A program made the translations under genes and the position numbers. The notes under the pieces were generated by a model. That model worked only from the letters and a program-made list of their open reading frames with translations, did not search any database and had not been told where the DNA came from. From Nymphaea colorata (Eukaryota; Streptophyta; Magnoliopsida; Nymphaeales; Nymphaeaceae), in the NCBI RefSeq assembly GCF_008831285.2, contig NW_022204507.1:6158174-6222173 (forward strand): a stretch of DNA of 64,000 bases. Reading direction: 5' to 3'. Positions 1-12,175 of the stretch are shown here, piece after piece (within the stretch, counting starts at the first letter, position 1; each line of letters opens with the position of its first letter).

Positions 1-1517
1 GTGATGTTCTCGTCACTTTCTCTTTTTTACTGGTGAAATCAAATTCAAATTTACCTTACTCTAGCTATAGGCAACATATTAGACAAATAAGAGACCATAA
101 GGACTCACTGATCTCTCAACATTTTGATTTACGTTCTCATTCTGAGACATTCAATAATACCCATCTTGTATATTATATTCTCTTTATATCGATAATTTCT
201 CTTATAAGACTATGACATATTTGTTAAATTATTGGTATTTGATTTTTTTATTGTTTTAAAGGAAGAAAATTGATTAATGCTGAGACACAATTAAAATTTT
301 AAAACAAATAGTTTCTTAAAAAAAATGAATGACTGTCTTGAAAAAAAAAAGAGGGGCCACTATCGATAGACTTTAGGGAGTCAAAATCAGAAATTTTACA
401 CACTTATCAAGAAAGCATCCAAAGTGAAGCTTTTCTCCATTCTTTTGCTCTAACTTCTACAAAATGAAATAAAAAAAAAAACCCACTTGAAAGGAAATAG
501 GTCAAAAGACAAGTTGTACTTCTAGTCAATGGTCAGATCATGAAACTTGGATGGGATAAATAAAATTTTGGATTTGGAAAAAAAATTTCATGCATCCAAA
601 CTTTTACATAACACAATGAGAAATCCAACAAATGTGAGAAAGAGGAAGTGTAGGTGATGTAGAAGTTTGTGGATTGGGAATTTTTCCGGATTTATTTAAC
701 ACCAATCATGGACCTTGCCAGCCTGTAGAGCACTACCTTCGTCTTCCTTCTCTTTCCATTTTAGTAGAGTGAACAACAAGCCGATTTATTTCCTTTTTCA
801 AACATTTCTCTCACTTCTTTTCTTTTTTCTCGATGCCAACCTTGTTCACAACTCACTTTTCCATTTTCCCCATATTATTATGAATGAAAAAGCAAGTGAT
901 ATGTGCAAAATATTATCTTGGTAGGCACCATGTTTCCAAATCAAAAGTAAACTAAAGTTAGATATCCATGATAAGTGGCTTTGTTTGTTTGAAAAATTTA
1001 CTAATGTAGATTGGATTTTCATGGTTGGGATTTCACAATCGTGGAAATGTCAATGTCCTAAAATTAAATCTGTTAAAATTTGTGGGCCAATCTTTTTTTT
1101 TCTTTCTTTCTTTCCTACACGCGACACTAAAGTGACTGGACAAGTGGTTTTGAAGCATTTCATGGTGAAGAATAAATATGGGAAGTTAAAATTTTTGAAA
1201 GTTTTTGCCATTGATCCACTTCTTTCTGTTCAATTACAAAGATAGGTGAGCATAGCCCATGTGGAAATTATTGATTGATAACTCGACAGCCGAGAGTTTT
1301 TATAACTAGGCTTTTTTCTATTGAATTATTGACTATTGAGCACAATTTAATCAAGATTAGTGAATATTTTTGCCATTGCCTTAAATTCCAAATTCGGGAT
1401 GTATGAACACAAGTATGGCCCATTACTAGGAAGCCAATCCCGGTGATACATTAATGTACCAGCGACAACCATGAAAGTAAGTATCATTTGCCAAATAATC
1501 TTATTGTAAGGATCTAG

Positions 1518-1719
1518 GCTGGGGCAGAAGGAGGGGGAGCTGACAGGAGCCATGGCCCCTCCTCCCCCCTCATGTTTTGGAAAAAAAAAATGATACTTAC
1601 ATTTTAAAAAAAATTTAAATTGCCCTATGTAAAAATTTTGACAAATATTGTTTGGCCCTTGTATATTTTTTCCAAATACTGTTCAGCCCTTCCTAAAAAA
1701 AATTGCTGGCTCCGCCCAG
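1518..1719. mobile_element. hAT-type MITE (copy in unit 1)
   Basis: The right end reads GGCTCCGCCCAG. Its reverse complement resembles the left end (CTGGGGCAGAAGG), giving imperfect terminal inverted repeats of the CAGGGGCGGAGCC type seen on plant hAT elements. The flanks read GGATCTAG on the left and a GGATTCAC-like sequence on the right (GGATCTCA in the sister copy), consistent with a decayed 8-bp target duplication. The interior is AT-rich and non-coding. The same insert sits at 8093-8290, so it arrived before the 6-kb duplication. Confidence 0.5.
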
Positions 1720-3354
1720 GATTCACGGTCTACTGTTTTTTATTTCATATCCATTTCATCTCAAGTTAATGAAATTATGAGTACCTCATGTCAGAACATC
1801 ATCACAATCAATAAGAGAAGAAGAACTAATAAGAAATTAGACAGACATAGAAAATATATCTCTAGCAAAAAATTCTTGCTTGTGGTTAAGAACTACCTCC
1901 ACTGTAGCTTGCATGTGACTGTAATTTCATAAGATCATCTTGCTTGAGTAGTTGTTCTAGAATCCCCTATCCCCAATACTCATACCAAATTTTCACCTTC
2001 TTACTGTTACCCAAACACAGCTAGCTTTTCCATATTCATGAGAAATGAGCTTTTGAAACATCTAATTTGAGAAGGGGAGAGAGAGGGTCCCCTTGTCATC
2101 GACCTCCATGGCTACAAAAAGTGGTTCCCTCACTTCTTAAAGGCAACAACAAAGAAAGCAGTAGAAACACAAGTCATATTTTTCCTCACCCAATCCTCAT
2201 AAAATCCCAAATAAGAAAGCCCAAAGTGCAAAAAGACAATCTCACTTTGTCATAAGTTTTTGAAACATCTACTTTGAGAAGAAAAAATTGTTCTATATGC
2301 CCGTATCCAAGCTGTTCACCACTTCAAGAGCAAGATGCATGGATGGTGAATAAATCTACAGGGGAGGTCAGAAGTATAACTAGTTTATAGATCACATTGC
2401 ATAATGATATAAGTCAAGACTTTTATATCCATAATGATATAGAATTAAGAATCAATATCATATGTGTTCCATTTATGGACCTTACAAGCTTGTTTGTGAG
2501 AAGAAATTTCTCACCACCAGAGCCATATTGTTTGCATCCTAAAATTTCTTTTGGTTCACCAGTTCTCTTGTTTTGCAAACTAGAGAAAGGGTCCACCAGC
2601 CATTGGTATGAGGCTTAGTTTTTCTGTTCCATTCTTCATTCTTGGTGCATTTCCTCAACTTAAATGCAATGTGGTGGATGGTAAAGATGTTAAAGTGTTT
2701 TAGTCATTTAAAGCTTTATAAAGCAGAAAAAGATGTAAGAGTCAATCCTTAAAATAAGAAAATTGTTCATCAGGCATTGGAAAAGAAAGTTCGATAATTT
2801 TTGTATGATAAAATGGTAAGAGGTATGTTTTAGAAGAAATAATCTTAACTAATGAATCATTTGATTTGTAATAATCATTTAAAGTAAAAAAAATTAAGTT
2901 AATTTTTGAAAGAAGAGTTTTGATAAAATTTTATAAAAAAGGTTTAATGAAATGATCATTTGTAAAGTAAAGAAAGTTAATAGATATATTTTGAAACACA
3001 AGTTAATCTCAAGTTTTAGCCTAACTCTGTCACCATATTATTAAGGCTCGATCATGTTTTGCTTAGGTTAACTAAAGGAGTGGTTGTAGGTATCTGTGAA
3101 TCTTATGAATCCATGGTGAATATGAAAGTTAAATGAAAAGAGAAAGAATTCTCTATTCTTGAAAGAAAATTAAATAAGACATTCATACCACAGCATGCAT
3201 ATTAAAAAAAAAGGTTTTCCAAAATGAGTTGTATGCCAACAAGTGTAGTCCGAATGATAAGGATCATGGGTATTGCACCTTAATATTGGCCTTGGTGAAG
3301 TCGAATGATTTTGGGCCAACCAAAATGGGATCTTTTTTTGTTTAACATATAAAT

Positions 3355-3376
3355 AGAGAGAGAGAGAGAGAGAGAA
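3355..3376. repeat. (GA)n microsatellite
   Basis: This is a perfect AG/GA run. It lies about 230 bp upstream of the large polypurine tract and is conserved but shorter in copy 2 near 9800. Confidence 0.9.
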
Positions 3377-3604
3377 ATTAGAAGAGAGAGTAAAACAGAG
3401 AGAAGTCGAAAAGGAAGGGAGAAAAGGTGTGTGGGGGAGGAGACAAGAACCAGTCCAGTTGGCCTCATAATGGCACCCTTAATCTCAAAATCAACATTGT
3501 TCCTCATTACCATTAGGATAGCACCCTCCAATAATCAAACTGAAGACATGGCTGTAACATGCTGCCTAACCCAACCATTGTCCTGCCCATCATTTGTTTA
3601 ATAG

Positions 3605-4040
3605 GGGTGGAGAGAGCGAGAAAGAGATGGGGGGTTTAAAAAAGGAAAAAGAGTGATTAAAAGAGAGGTAAAAGAAAGAGAGAGAAAGAAAGATTTTTAA
3701 AAAGGGAGAGAGGGAATTGAAGACAAAGAAAAAAAAGAAATTTGACAGAGAGAGATCTAAAAAGAGAGAGAAATCACAGAGAGAGAGGTAGAAAAATAGG
3801 AGAGAGAAATAGAGAAATCCAAGAGAGAAAGATTAAAAAAAGGAAAAAGAAAAAAGAGAGATTAAAAGAGAGGTAAAATAAAGAGAGAGAAAGAAAGAGA
3901 TTTTAAAAAAGGAGAGAGAGAACTGAAGAGCGAGAGAGAGAAAAGAGAAATTTTAGAGAAAGAGATCTAAAAAGAGAGAGAAATCAGAGAGAGAGAGAAA
4001 GAGAAATAGGAGAGAGAAATGGAGAGAATAAAAGAGAGAT
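3605..4040 (+). repeat. Polypurine (GA-rich) tract, copy 1
   Basis: For about 435 bases the plus strand is almost entirely A and G, built from GAGAGA, AAAGAGA and TTTAAAAA variants in a loose period ('gagagagaaatcagagag'). Apparent minus-strand reading frames here translate to low-complexity Ser/Leu runs and are not genes. Such tracts can form triplex DNA and bind GAGA-type proteins in plants; that role is inferred. Confidence 0.85.
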
Positions 4041-4849
4041 TTTGAGTTTTTAAAATTCTCGTTCCTGGATGGAAACTAGGATTAATGAGTTTGGAAAATA
4101 ATTTAATTATGATAACAACTTCATTACATTTGTTGTAGGTCAGAGAGAAACTTAAGCTCATAAAGAAAGAGTCTAAGCAAAGTCTTCAAAACCTTTAATT
4201 TCAAGGGTTTGAAATGCTTTTGAAACTATCAAAAAAATCATTGTATGCATGTGTAAATAGTAAAGTAGACGTCCTATCTAATCTTGGCATTTACGAGAAG
4301 ACGCCCCCTCCCATCATTAGGTATAAGATGAAGCATAGATAATGAGGAAGAATCGTCTACTCTAGAAGTACATGAAGGAAGCTCCTGCCCTGATCCTCCT
4401 GTACACAAATCCCATCAAAGGAGCATTTCTAAAGCAAAATGACTCTTTTGGGATTGCTAATATAATGACAAATAAATGGTTTATCAAGAGAATAAGGATT
4501 CAAAGGTGGCTAAAGTAGTGGTCTAAAACTAATAGTAAGGTATGTATTAATCTTGAACCTGACTAGATAAAAGGTACCGATCTTGAATTTGACTTCCTCC
4601 CTTGATAATGAATGAGCATGTAAGGTTTTGTTGGCCACACTGCAATAAAACTTTTACAATAAAACAGAAGGTTTATGGATTTTTGATGAGCGACAAAGCT
4701 ATGTGGTAGCTTCAATAGGATTTTTGGTGGAGCATTCTTGATGTGGTTCAGTACCAAAGACTCTAAACAATTTGTTAATGAGAAAAAGAAAAAAAATAAA
4801 TTGCAGTAACACGTGAATGTTAAAGGATTGGATTCAAATAAAATCTCAT

Positions 4850-5180
4850 GTTAGCATATCAAATTTATCGGATATTCATAATTCCGATTTGAATTTGGAT
4901 TTAAATACGAAGGAAGAAAAATCCATGCCGTATCCACATTCAAATTTGATTTAAATTCATAATTCAAATTTGATTTTAGATTTACATCCACACCTGAATC
5001 CAACTTTTAACTACAAGAGCTAAAACCACATTACAATATGTTAAGAATATACAGATATTCAAAACTTATAAATTGGGTGTATGATAATTCATTTGAAATT
5101 GAATTCGAAAGGAAACCTGAATTGGAATATGATGGGATATTTAGTTAAAACTGAACCCGAATTCGAATCCAATCAAAAGT
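4850..5180. repeat. AATTCAAATTTGATTT-rich repeat block
   Basis: Short variants of TTCAAATTTGATTTAAATTC recur on both strands, with CACACCTGAATCC-type breaks. This composition is typical of plant MITE-like repeats rich in 'gaattcgaat' words. Related text occurs in copy 2 at 11110-11420 and independently at 26380-26760. Confidence 0.6.
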
Positions 5181-5779
5181 CATTTCTTAAATATAAAACC
5201 CATTCAATTTTTTTAATTAAAGTGATACCTCTTTCTTTTTTGATATCAACTAACTTTTTCAGAGTAATGAATGTGCGTTCAAATTCATTACTTCAAAATA
5301 GATGTGAATACATACATGAGGTTGCTTCTAGAGAATTCTCACTACAACAAAAATACAAAAAATCAATAATTAGTTGTTACAGTTTTAACAAATTGTTATA
5401 TGAATGATTATGTTATGATTTGAAGAGAAACAAATAAACTAATATGAGATGTTGCACCAATCCAGACAGATGAATTCTCCTGAACAAATACTGCACCCAT
5501 TAACACAAAGCTAAGCAGAGATATATAGTGGAAAATTATCAGGCCAACCTCCAAATAACTGAATCATCCAACCACCACCTTTGACATTTCATAATGAAAA
5601 AATAAATGCAAAAGATCAAAACTGAAGTTGCTGAACTTGGCAGTGGTAAAGAAACAAAAATATTTGTTGACAAGTTTCCGAATGCTCTAGCTTCTGGCAC
5701 AAGCAGTGCATTGGGCAATCACCTCCCCTACCTCAAAAAAAAGAAAAAAAGAAGCAAAAATATAGAGTTGGGTTCGGGG

Positions 5780-5935
5780 GAGGAGGAGGAGGAGTCATTG
5801 CCACCCTTAAGGGAGTCGAGCATAGGCATGGGCCTGCATGATCAGACCCGGCCCAGGCTGGTAACTTTGCGTGCGGGGTATCGGACATTACATGCAGCCC
5901 GTCGCGGGCCCGGTAAGCCCAACAATTTTTTTATT
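5780..5935. repeat. CCCGGCCC / GGGCCCGG-rich patch
   Basis: A GC-rich island in AT-rich surroundings, with 'agacccggcccaggctgg' and 'gtcgcgggcccggtaagccc'. It matches 12060-12165. These words are common at ends of small plant DNA transposons. No gene is visible; the in-frame peptides are not conserved between the copies. Confidence 0.45.
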
Positions 5936-5945
5936 TTTAATTTTT

Positions 5946-6201
5946 AAATATATTTTGAAGTCTGTTTCCTTTGTAAAGGTTTCAAACTTTAAAAAATCGA
6001 AAGTTTGCTTTAGTCTTTGTTTTCTTCCTTCGCCATCGGTGTCTCACCAGGCTGCATCGCCATCATCGCACCTCCTGGCTTGCACGGCCGTGCCTACCAT
6101 GCCATCACCAATTTGTTGCCTCTTGTTCCAAATCCAAACCATTTCTCGTGGCCCTACTACTGCTCTGCTTGAAGACTCATTGATTCCATTTTCACGAGTC
6201 T

Positions 6202-6253
<52 letters not shown>

Positions 6254-6605
6254 GATGGTTGTTCTCCATTGGAATGATTCTGGTGTGAATGACTGTTCTC
6301 CATTGGGCTGAATCAGGTGACATTCGTAAGATGGGGAAGGTGGGACGGTGGTTGAAGAGCATGCTGGATTTGGCTGGTCCAATCGGAGCATGAAGCAGTG
6401 TAGGAAAAGAGCAGGAAGAAGTGGCAGTCTGGCAGAAGCAATGCCACGGAGGCTGCAAAAATTGCTTTCGTTGGCCCATTAGTCTGAACAACTACGCTAC
6501 ACTGCTTGGGGCTTTCTTGGTATGTGGGACAGATTAAATTGCAAATGGTCAATTTTGTATATGTAATTATAAACGGACATCAAATGCAATTTAGGTACTC
6601 TACCT
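5946..6605. other. Spacer between the two 6-kb units
   Basis: This is about 660 bp without a counterpart beyond copy 2. It contains the (CT)23 run. Several overlapping frames run through it on both strands, but they are generated by the CT run (Leu-Ser or Arg-Glu repeats) and show no domain. I see no gene. Confidence 0.7.
6205..6250. repeat. (CT)23 microsatellite
   Basis: A perfect 46-bp CT run. It creates artificial Leu-Ser and Arg-Glu repeats in three frames. Confidence 0.97.
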
Positions 6606-7111
6606 TGTGAAATCAAATTTAAATTTAGCTAATCAGGTTTTGTTGAAAAAGAAGAAATACTCTAGCTAAAGCCACATATTAGACAAATAAGAGACCATAT
6701 GGACTCACTGATCTCTCAAAAATTTGATTTACGTTCTCATTCTGAGACATTCAATGATACCCATCATGTATATTATATTCTCACTATAGCGATAATTTCT
6801 CTTATAACACTATGACATATTTTTTAAATTACTGGTATTTAATTTTTTTAATGTTTTAAAGCAAGAAAAATGATAAATGCTGAGACACCATTAAAAATTT
6901 AAAACAAATAATTTCTTAAAAAAATGAATGAATGTCTTGAAAAAAAAAAGAGGGGCCACTATCGATAGACTTTATGGAGTCAAAATCAAAAATTTTACAC
7001 ACTTATCAAGAAAGCAACCAAAGTGAAGCTTTTCTCTCTTCCTTTGCTCTAACTTCTACAAAATGAATATAAAAAAAGAAAGCCCACTTGAAAGGAAATA
7101 GGTCAAAAGAC

Positions 7112-7375
7112 TAGTAACAAAACCTAACCCTGAGTACGTAATTGGTCTGAGCCAACTTTGCCTGGCTAGTTCCACTTTATCATGCCCTGTTGCTACTGTT
7201 AGAGAGACCTTTTACATCCCATTCTGAGCTCATAGTTCTGTCAAACAGAGTTTGTTGGAATAAAACAGTAAAACTGGATTAGTATGAGTCCTGGACGTCA
7301 TCAGCTTTGTCTCTTCATAATAGGGATGGTGAGCCTTAAGTTTGGCAAGGTCCATGGCATTCCCTCGCGGCACGA
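7112..7375. other. 264-bp block present only in copy 2
   Basis: Copy 1 reads 'ggtcaaaaga' directly into 'caagttgtacttc' (near 505). In copy 2 the same two phrases are separated by this block. Its base composition is richer in GC than its surroundings. On the minus strand it opens with a reading frame of about 48 codons containing a Pro-Arg-Gly-Asn stretch and a Lys-Ala-His-His-Pro-Tyr-Tyr-Glu-Glu stretch before a stop. It has no obvious inverted termini and no clear target duplication. It could be a captured exon fragment, or a segment lost from copy 1. I do not recognise the peptide. Confidence 0.6.
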
Positions 7376-8092
7376 ACAAGTTGTACTTCTAGTCAATGGT
7401 CAGATCACGCAACTTGGATGGGATAAATAAAATTTTGGATTTGGAAAAAAAAAAAATCATCCATCCAAACTTCTACAATGAGAAATCCGACAAATGTGAG
7501 AAAGAGGAAGTGTACGTGATGTAGAAGTTTGTGGATTGGGAATTTTTCCAGTTTATTTAACACGAATCATGGACCATGCCAGCCTGTAGAGCAATACCTT
7601 CGTCTTCCTTCTCATTCCATTTTCGTAGACTGAACAACAAGCCAATTTATTTCCATTTTCAAACATTTCTCTCACTTCTTTTTTTTTTCTCGATGCCAAC
7701 CTTGTTCGCAACTCACTTTTTCATTTTCCCCTTATTATTATGAATGAAAAGGCAAGTGATACGTGGAAAATATTATCTTGGTTGGCACCTTGTTTCCAAA
7801 TCAAAAGAAAACTAAAGTTAGATATGCATGATAAGCGGCTTTGTTTGTTTGAAAAATTTACTAATGTAGATTTGATTTTCATAGCCCATGTGAAAATTAT
7901 TGACTGATAACTAGACAGCCGAGAGTTTTTATAAGTAGGCTTTTTTCTATTGAATTATTGACTGTTGATCACAATTTAATCAACACAAGTATGGCCCATT
8001 ACTAGGAAGCCAATCCTGGTGATATATCAATGTACCAAAGACACCCATGATAGTAAGTATCATTTGCCAAATAATCTTATTGTAAGAATGTA

Positions 8093-8290
8093 GGCTGGAG
8101 CAGAAGGAGGGGGAGCTGGCAGGAGCCATGCCAATCCCCCCTCATGTTTTGGAAAAATAAAATGATACTTACATTTTAAAAAAAATTTAAATTGGCCTAT
8201 GTAAAAATTTTGAAAAATATTGTTTGGCCCTTGTATAATTTTTGCAAATACTGTTCAGCCCTTCCTAAAAAAATTGCTGGCTTCGCCCCC
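8093..8290. mobile_element. hAT-type MITE (copy in unit 2)
   Basis: This is the paralogous copy of 1518-1719. The right end is GGCTTCGCCCCC followed by GGATCTCA. That flank agrees with the GGATCT flank left of copy 1 and supports a hAT-like 8-bp target duplication. No coding capacity is visible. Confidence 0.5.
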
Positions 8291-10029
8291 GGATCTCACG
8301 GTCTATTGTTTTTTATTTCATATCCATTTCAGCTCAAGTTAATGAAATTATGAGTAACTCATGTCAAAACATCATCACAATGAATAAGAGAAGAAGAACT
8401 AATAAGAAACTAGACTTACATAGAAAATATATCTCTAGCAAGAAATTCTTGCTTGTGGGCAAGAACTGCCTCCACTGTACCTTGCATGTGACTGTGTAGT
8501 TTCATAAGATCATCTTGCTTGAGAAGAGGAGAGAGAGGGTCCCGCTGTCATCGACCTCTATGGCTACAAAAAGTGGTTCCCTCCCTTCTGGAAGGCAACA
8601 ACAAATAAAGCAGTAGAAACAGAACTCATATTTTCCTCACCCAATCCTCACAAAATCCCAAATGAGAAAGCCCAAAGTGCAGAAGGACAATCTCACTTTG
8701 TCATAAGCTTTTGAAACATCTAATTTGAGAAGAAAGATTGTTCTATATGCCCTTATCCAAGGTGTTGACAACTTCAAGAGCAAGATGCGTGGATGGTGAA
8801 TAAATATGCTGGGGAGATCAGAAGTACCACTAGTTTATAGATCACATTGCATAATGATATAAGTCAAGACTTTTATATCCATAATGATATAAAATTAAGA
8901 ATGAATATCATATGTGTTCCATCTCAACCTTGTTTGTGGGAAGAAATTTCTCACCACCAGAGCCATATTGTTTGCATCCCATAATTTCTTTTGGTTCACC
9001 AATGAGAATTTGTTTTGGAAACTAGAAAACGGGTCCACAAGCCATTGGTATGAGGCTTATTTTTTCTGTGGCATTCTTCATTCTTGGTGCATTTCCTCAT
9101 CTTAAATGCAATGTGGTGGATGGTAAAGATGTTAAAGTGTTTTAGAAATTTAAAATTTTATTAAGCAAAAAAAGATGTAAGAGTCAATCCTTAAAATAAG
9201 AAAATTATTCATTAGGCATTGGAAAAGAAAGTTCGATAATTTTGGTTTGATAAAATGGTAAGAGATATGTTTTAGAATAAATAATCGTAACTAATGAATC
9301 ATTTGATTTGTAATAATCGTTTAAAGTAAAAAAAATTAAGTCAATTTTTGAAGGAAGAGTTTTGATAAAATTTTATAAAAATGCTTTAATGAAATGATCA
9401 TTTGTAAAGTAAAGAAAGTTAATAGATATCTTTTGAAACGCCAGTTAATCTCAAATTTTAGCCTAACTCTATTACCATATTATTAAGGCTCGATCATGTT
9501 TTGCTTAGGTTTCGTAAAGGAGTAGTTGTGGGTATCCGTGAATCTTATGAATGCATGGTGAGTATGAAAGTTGAATGAAAAGAGGAAGAATTCTCTATGC
9601 TTGAAAGAAAATTAGATAAGTCAGTCATACCACAACATGCCTATTAAAAAAAAAGGTTTTCAAAAATGAGTTGTTTGCCATCCAAGTGTAGTCCCAATGA
9701 TAAGGATCATGGGTATTGTACCTTAATATTGGCCTTGGCGAAGTCGAACGATTTTGGGCCAAGCAAAATGGGAGCTTTTTTGTTTAATATATAAATAGAG
9801 AGCGAGAGAGAGAGAGTAAAAGGGCGAGAAATCTAAAACGAGGGGAGAAAAGGTGGGTAGTGGAGGAGTCAAGAACCAGTCCAGTTGACCTCATAATGGC
9901 AACCCTAATCTGAAAATCAATATTGTTCCTCAATACCATTATGATATCACCCTCCAAGAATCAAACTGAAGAGATAGCTGTAACACGCTGCCTAGCCCAA
10001 CCATTGTCCTACCCATCATTTGTTTAAAA

Positions 10030-10255
10030 GGGGTGGAGAGAGAGAGAAAAGGGGGTTTAAAAAGATAAAAGATAAAAGATAAAAGAGAGGTAAAATAAAG
10101 AGAGAGAAAGAAAGAGATTTAAAAAAGGGAGAGAAAGAACTGAAGGGGGAGAGAGAGAGAAAAGAAAAATATTAGAGAGAGATCTAAAAAGGGAGAGAAA
10201 TCAGAGAGAGAAAGAGAAATAGGAGAGAGAAATAGAGAAATTAAAAGAGAGATTT
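10030..10255 (+). repeat. Polypurine (GA-rich) tract, copy 2
   Basis: This is the counterpart of 3605-4040 in the second 6-kb unit. It is roughly half as long and has the same internal phrases, so it has contracted (or the first copy expanded) since duplication. Confidence 0.85.
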
Positions 10256-10944
10256 TGCATTTTCAAATTCTCTTTCTGGGATGGAAACTAGGATTAACGA
10301 GTTTGGAAAATAATTTAAATATTATAACAACTTCATTACATTTGTTGTAGGTCAGAGAGAAACTTAAGCTCATAAAGAAAGAGTCTAAGCAAAGTCTCCA
10401 AAGCCTTTAATTTCAATAGTTTGAAATGCTTTTGAAACTATCAAAAAATATCTTTGTACGCATGTGTAAATAGTAAAGAAGACATCCTATCTAATATTGG
10501 GAATTATGAGAAGATGCCCCTCCCATCATTAGGTAGAAGATGAAGCCTAGATAATGCGGAAGAATCGCTTACTCTAGAAGAAGTAGATGAAGGAAACTCC
10601 TCCCCTGATCCTCTTGTACTCCTATCTCATTGAAAGAGCTTTTCAGAAGGAAAATTACTCTTTTGGGATTGCTAATATAATGACAAATAAATGGTTTATC
10701 AAGAGAAGAAAGATTCAAAGGTGGCTAAAGCGGTGGTCTAAAACTAATAGTAAGGTATGTATTAATGTTGAACCTCACCAGATAAAAGGTAATGATCTTG
10801 AATCTGACTTCCTCCCTTGATAATGAACGAGCATGTAAGCTTTTGTTGGCCACACTGCAATAAAAGTCTTACAACAAAACAGAAGGTTTATAGATTTTTG
10901 ATGAACGACAAAGCTATGTGATACCTTCAATAGGATTTTTTAAT

Positions 10945-11045
10945 GATGTGGTTCAGTACCAAAGACTCAAAACAATTTGTTAACAAAGACTCTAAACAAT
11001 TTCTTGATGTGGTTCAGTACCAAAGACTCTAAACAATTGGTTAAT
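10945..11045 (+). repeat. Local duplication of 'gatgtggttcagtacc'
   Basis: The phrase 'gatgtggttcagtacc' followed by 'aaagactctaaacaatt' occurs once in copy 1 (near 4740). In copy 2 it occurs twice, plus a third partial 'caaagactctaaacaatt'. This is a small slippage-type duplication acquired after the 6-kb duplication. Confidence 0.85.
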
Positions 11046-12175
11046 GAGAAAAGGAAAAGAAAAATTGCAGTAACACATGAATGTTAAAGGATTGGATCCA
11101 AATAAAATCTCATGTTACCTTATCAAATTTATCGGATATTCATAATTCCAATTCGAATTTGGATTTAAATACGAAGGAAGAAAAATCCATGCGGTATCCA
11201 CATTCAAATTTGATTTAAATTCAAAATTCAAATTTAATTTTAGATTTACATCCACACCTGAATCCAACTTTTAAATACAAGAGCCAAAACCACATTACAA
11301 TATGTTAAGAATGCACAGATATTCAAAACGTATAAATTGGGTATATGATAATTCATTTGAAATTCAATTCGAAAGGAAACATGAATTGGAATATGATGGG
11401 ATATTTAGATAAAACTGAACCCAAATTCAAATCCAATCAAAAGTCATTTCTTAAATATAAATCCCATTCATTTTCCTTAATTAAAATGTTATTTTTTTCT
11501 TTTTTCATATCAACTAACTTTTCACGAGTAATGAATGTGCGTTCAAATTCATTACTTCAAAATAGATGTGAATACATACATGAGGTTGCTTATAGAGAAT
11601 TCTTACTACAACAAAAATAAAAACAATCAGTAATTAGTTATTACAGTTTTAACAAAACATTATACGAATGATTATGTTATGATTTGAAGAGAAACAAATA
11701 AACTAATATGAGATGTTGCACCAATCCAGATAGATGAATTCTCCTGAACAAATACTGCACCCGTTAACACGAAGCTAAGCAGAGATATATAGTGGAGAAT
11801 TATCAGGCCAACCTCCAAATAACTGAATCATCCAATTACCACCTTTGACATTTCATAATGAAAAAATAAATGCAAAAGATCAAAACTGAAGTGGCTGAAC
11901 TTGGCAATTGTAGAGCAACAAAAATATTTGTTGACAACCTTCTGAATGCTCCAGCTTCTGACACATGCAGTGCATATGGCAATCACCTCCCCTACCTCAA
12001 AAAAAAAGAAAAAAAGAAGCAAAAAGAGAAAGTTGAGTTGGGGGGAGGAGGAGGAGTCATTTCCACCCTCGACATGATCAGACCCAGCCCGGCCCGGTAA
12101 CTTTGCGGGCTGGGTGTCGGACATTACATACAGCCCATTGTGGGCCCGGTGAGCCCAAAAATTTTTGCATTTTTA

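Larger units (their letters stand above)
33..5945 (+). repeat. Tandem ~6-kb unit, copy 1
   Basis: This stretch matches 6606-12175 almost line for line in the same orientation. For example, the text from 'gacaaataagagaccata' near 86 recurs near 6680, and 'tcggacattacat' near 5881 recurs near 12118. The unit carries a MITE-like insert, a GA polypurine tract, an AATTCAAATTTGATTT-rich stretch and a CCCGGCCC-rich 3' end. I see no conserved long reading frame: short frames present in one copy are broken in the other, so the duplication gives no support for a gene. Copy 1 alone holds about 228 bp (1019-1247) and about 60 bp (1950-2070) that copy 2 lacks. What the unit originally was (a decayed transposon or segmental DNA) cannot be told from the sequence. 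Confidence 0.9.
6606..12175 (+). repeat. Tandem ~6-kb unit, copy 2
   Basis: This is the direct-repeat partner of 33-5945. It differs from copy 1 by a 264-bp extra block at 7112-7375, by the two deletions noted under copy 1, by a shorter GA tract (10030-10250), and by a local duplication at 10945-11045. Base substitutions are scattered throughout, so the duplication is not recent. No reading frame is preserved between the copies with a recognisable domain. Confidence 0.9.

Noticed and set aside
5340-5357. CACTACAACAAAAATAC as a transposon terminus
   Set aside because: The sister copy reads TTACTACAAC at this position, and no inverted partner was seen.
6044-6491. Overlapping minus-strand frames with Arg-Glu runs
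   Set aside because: They are produced by the (CT)23 microsatellite, and equal-length frames exist in other registers.
10587-10820. 77-codon frame in copy 2
   Set aside because: The homologous stretch in copy 1 (near 4380-4610) is interrupted by stops, so there is no evidence of coding constraint.
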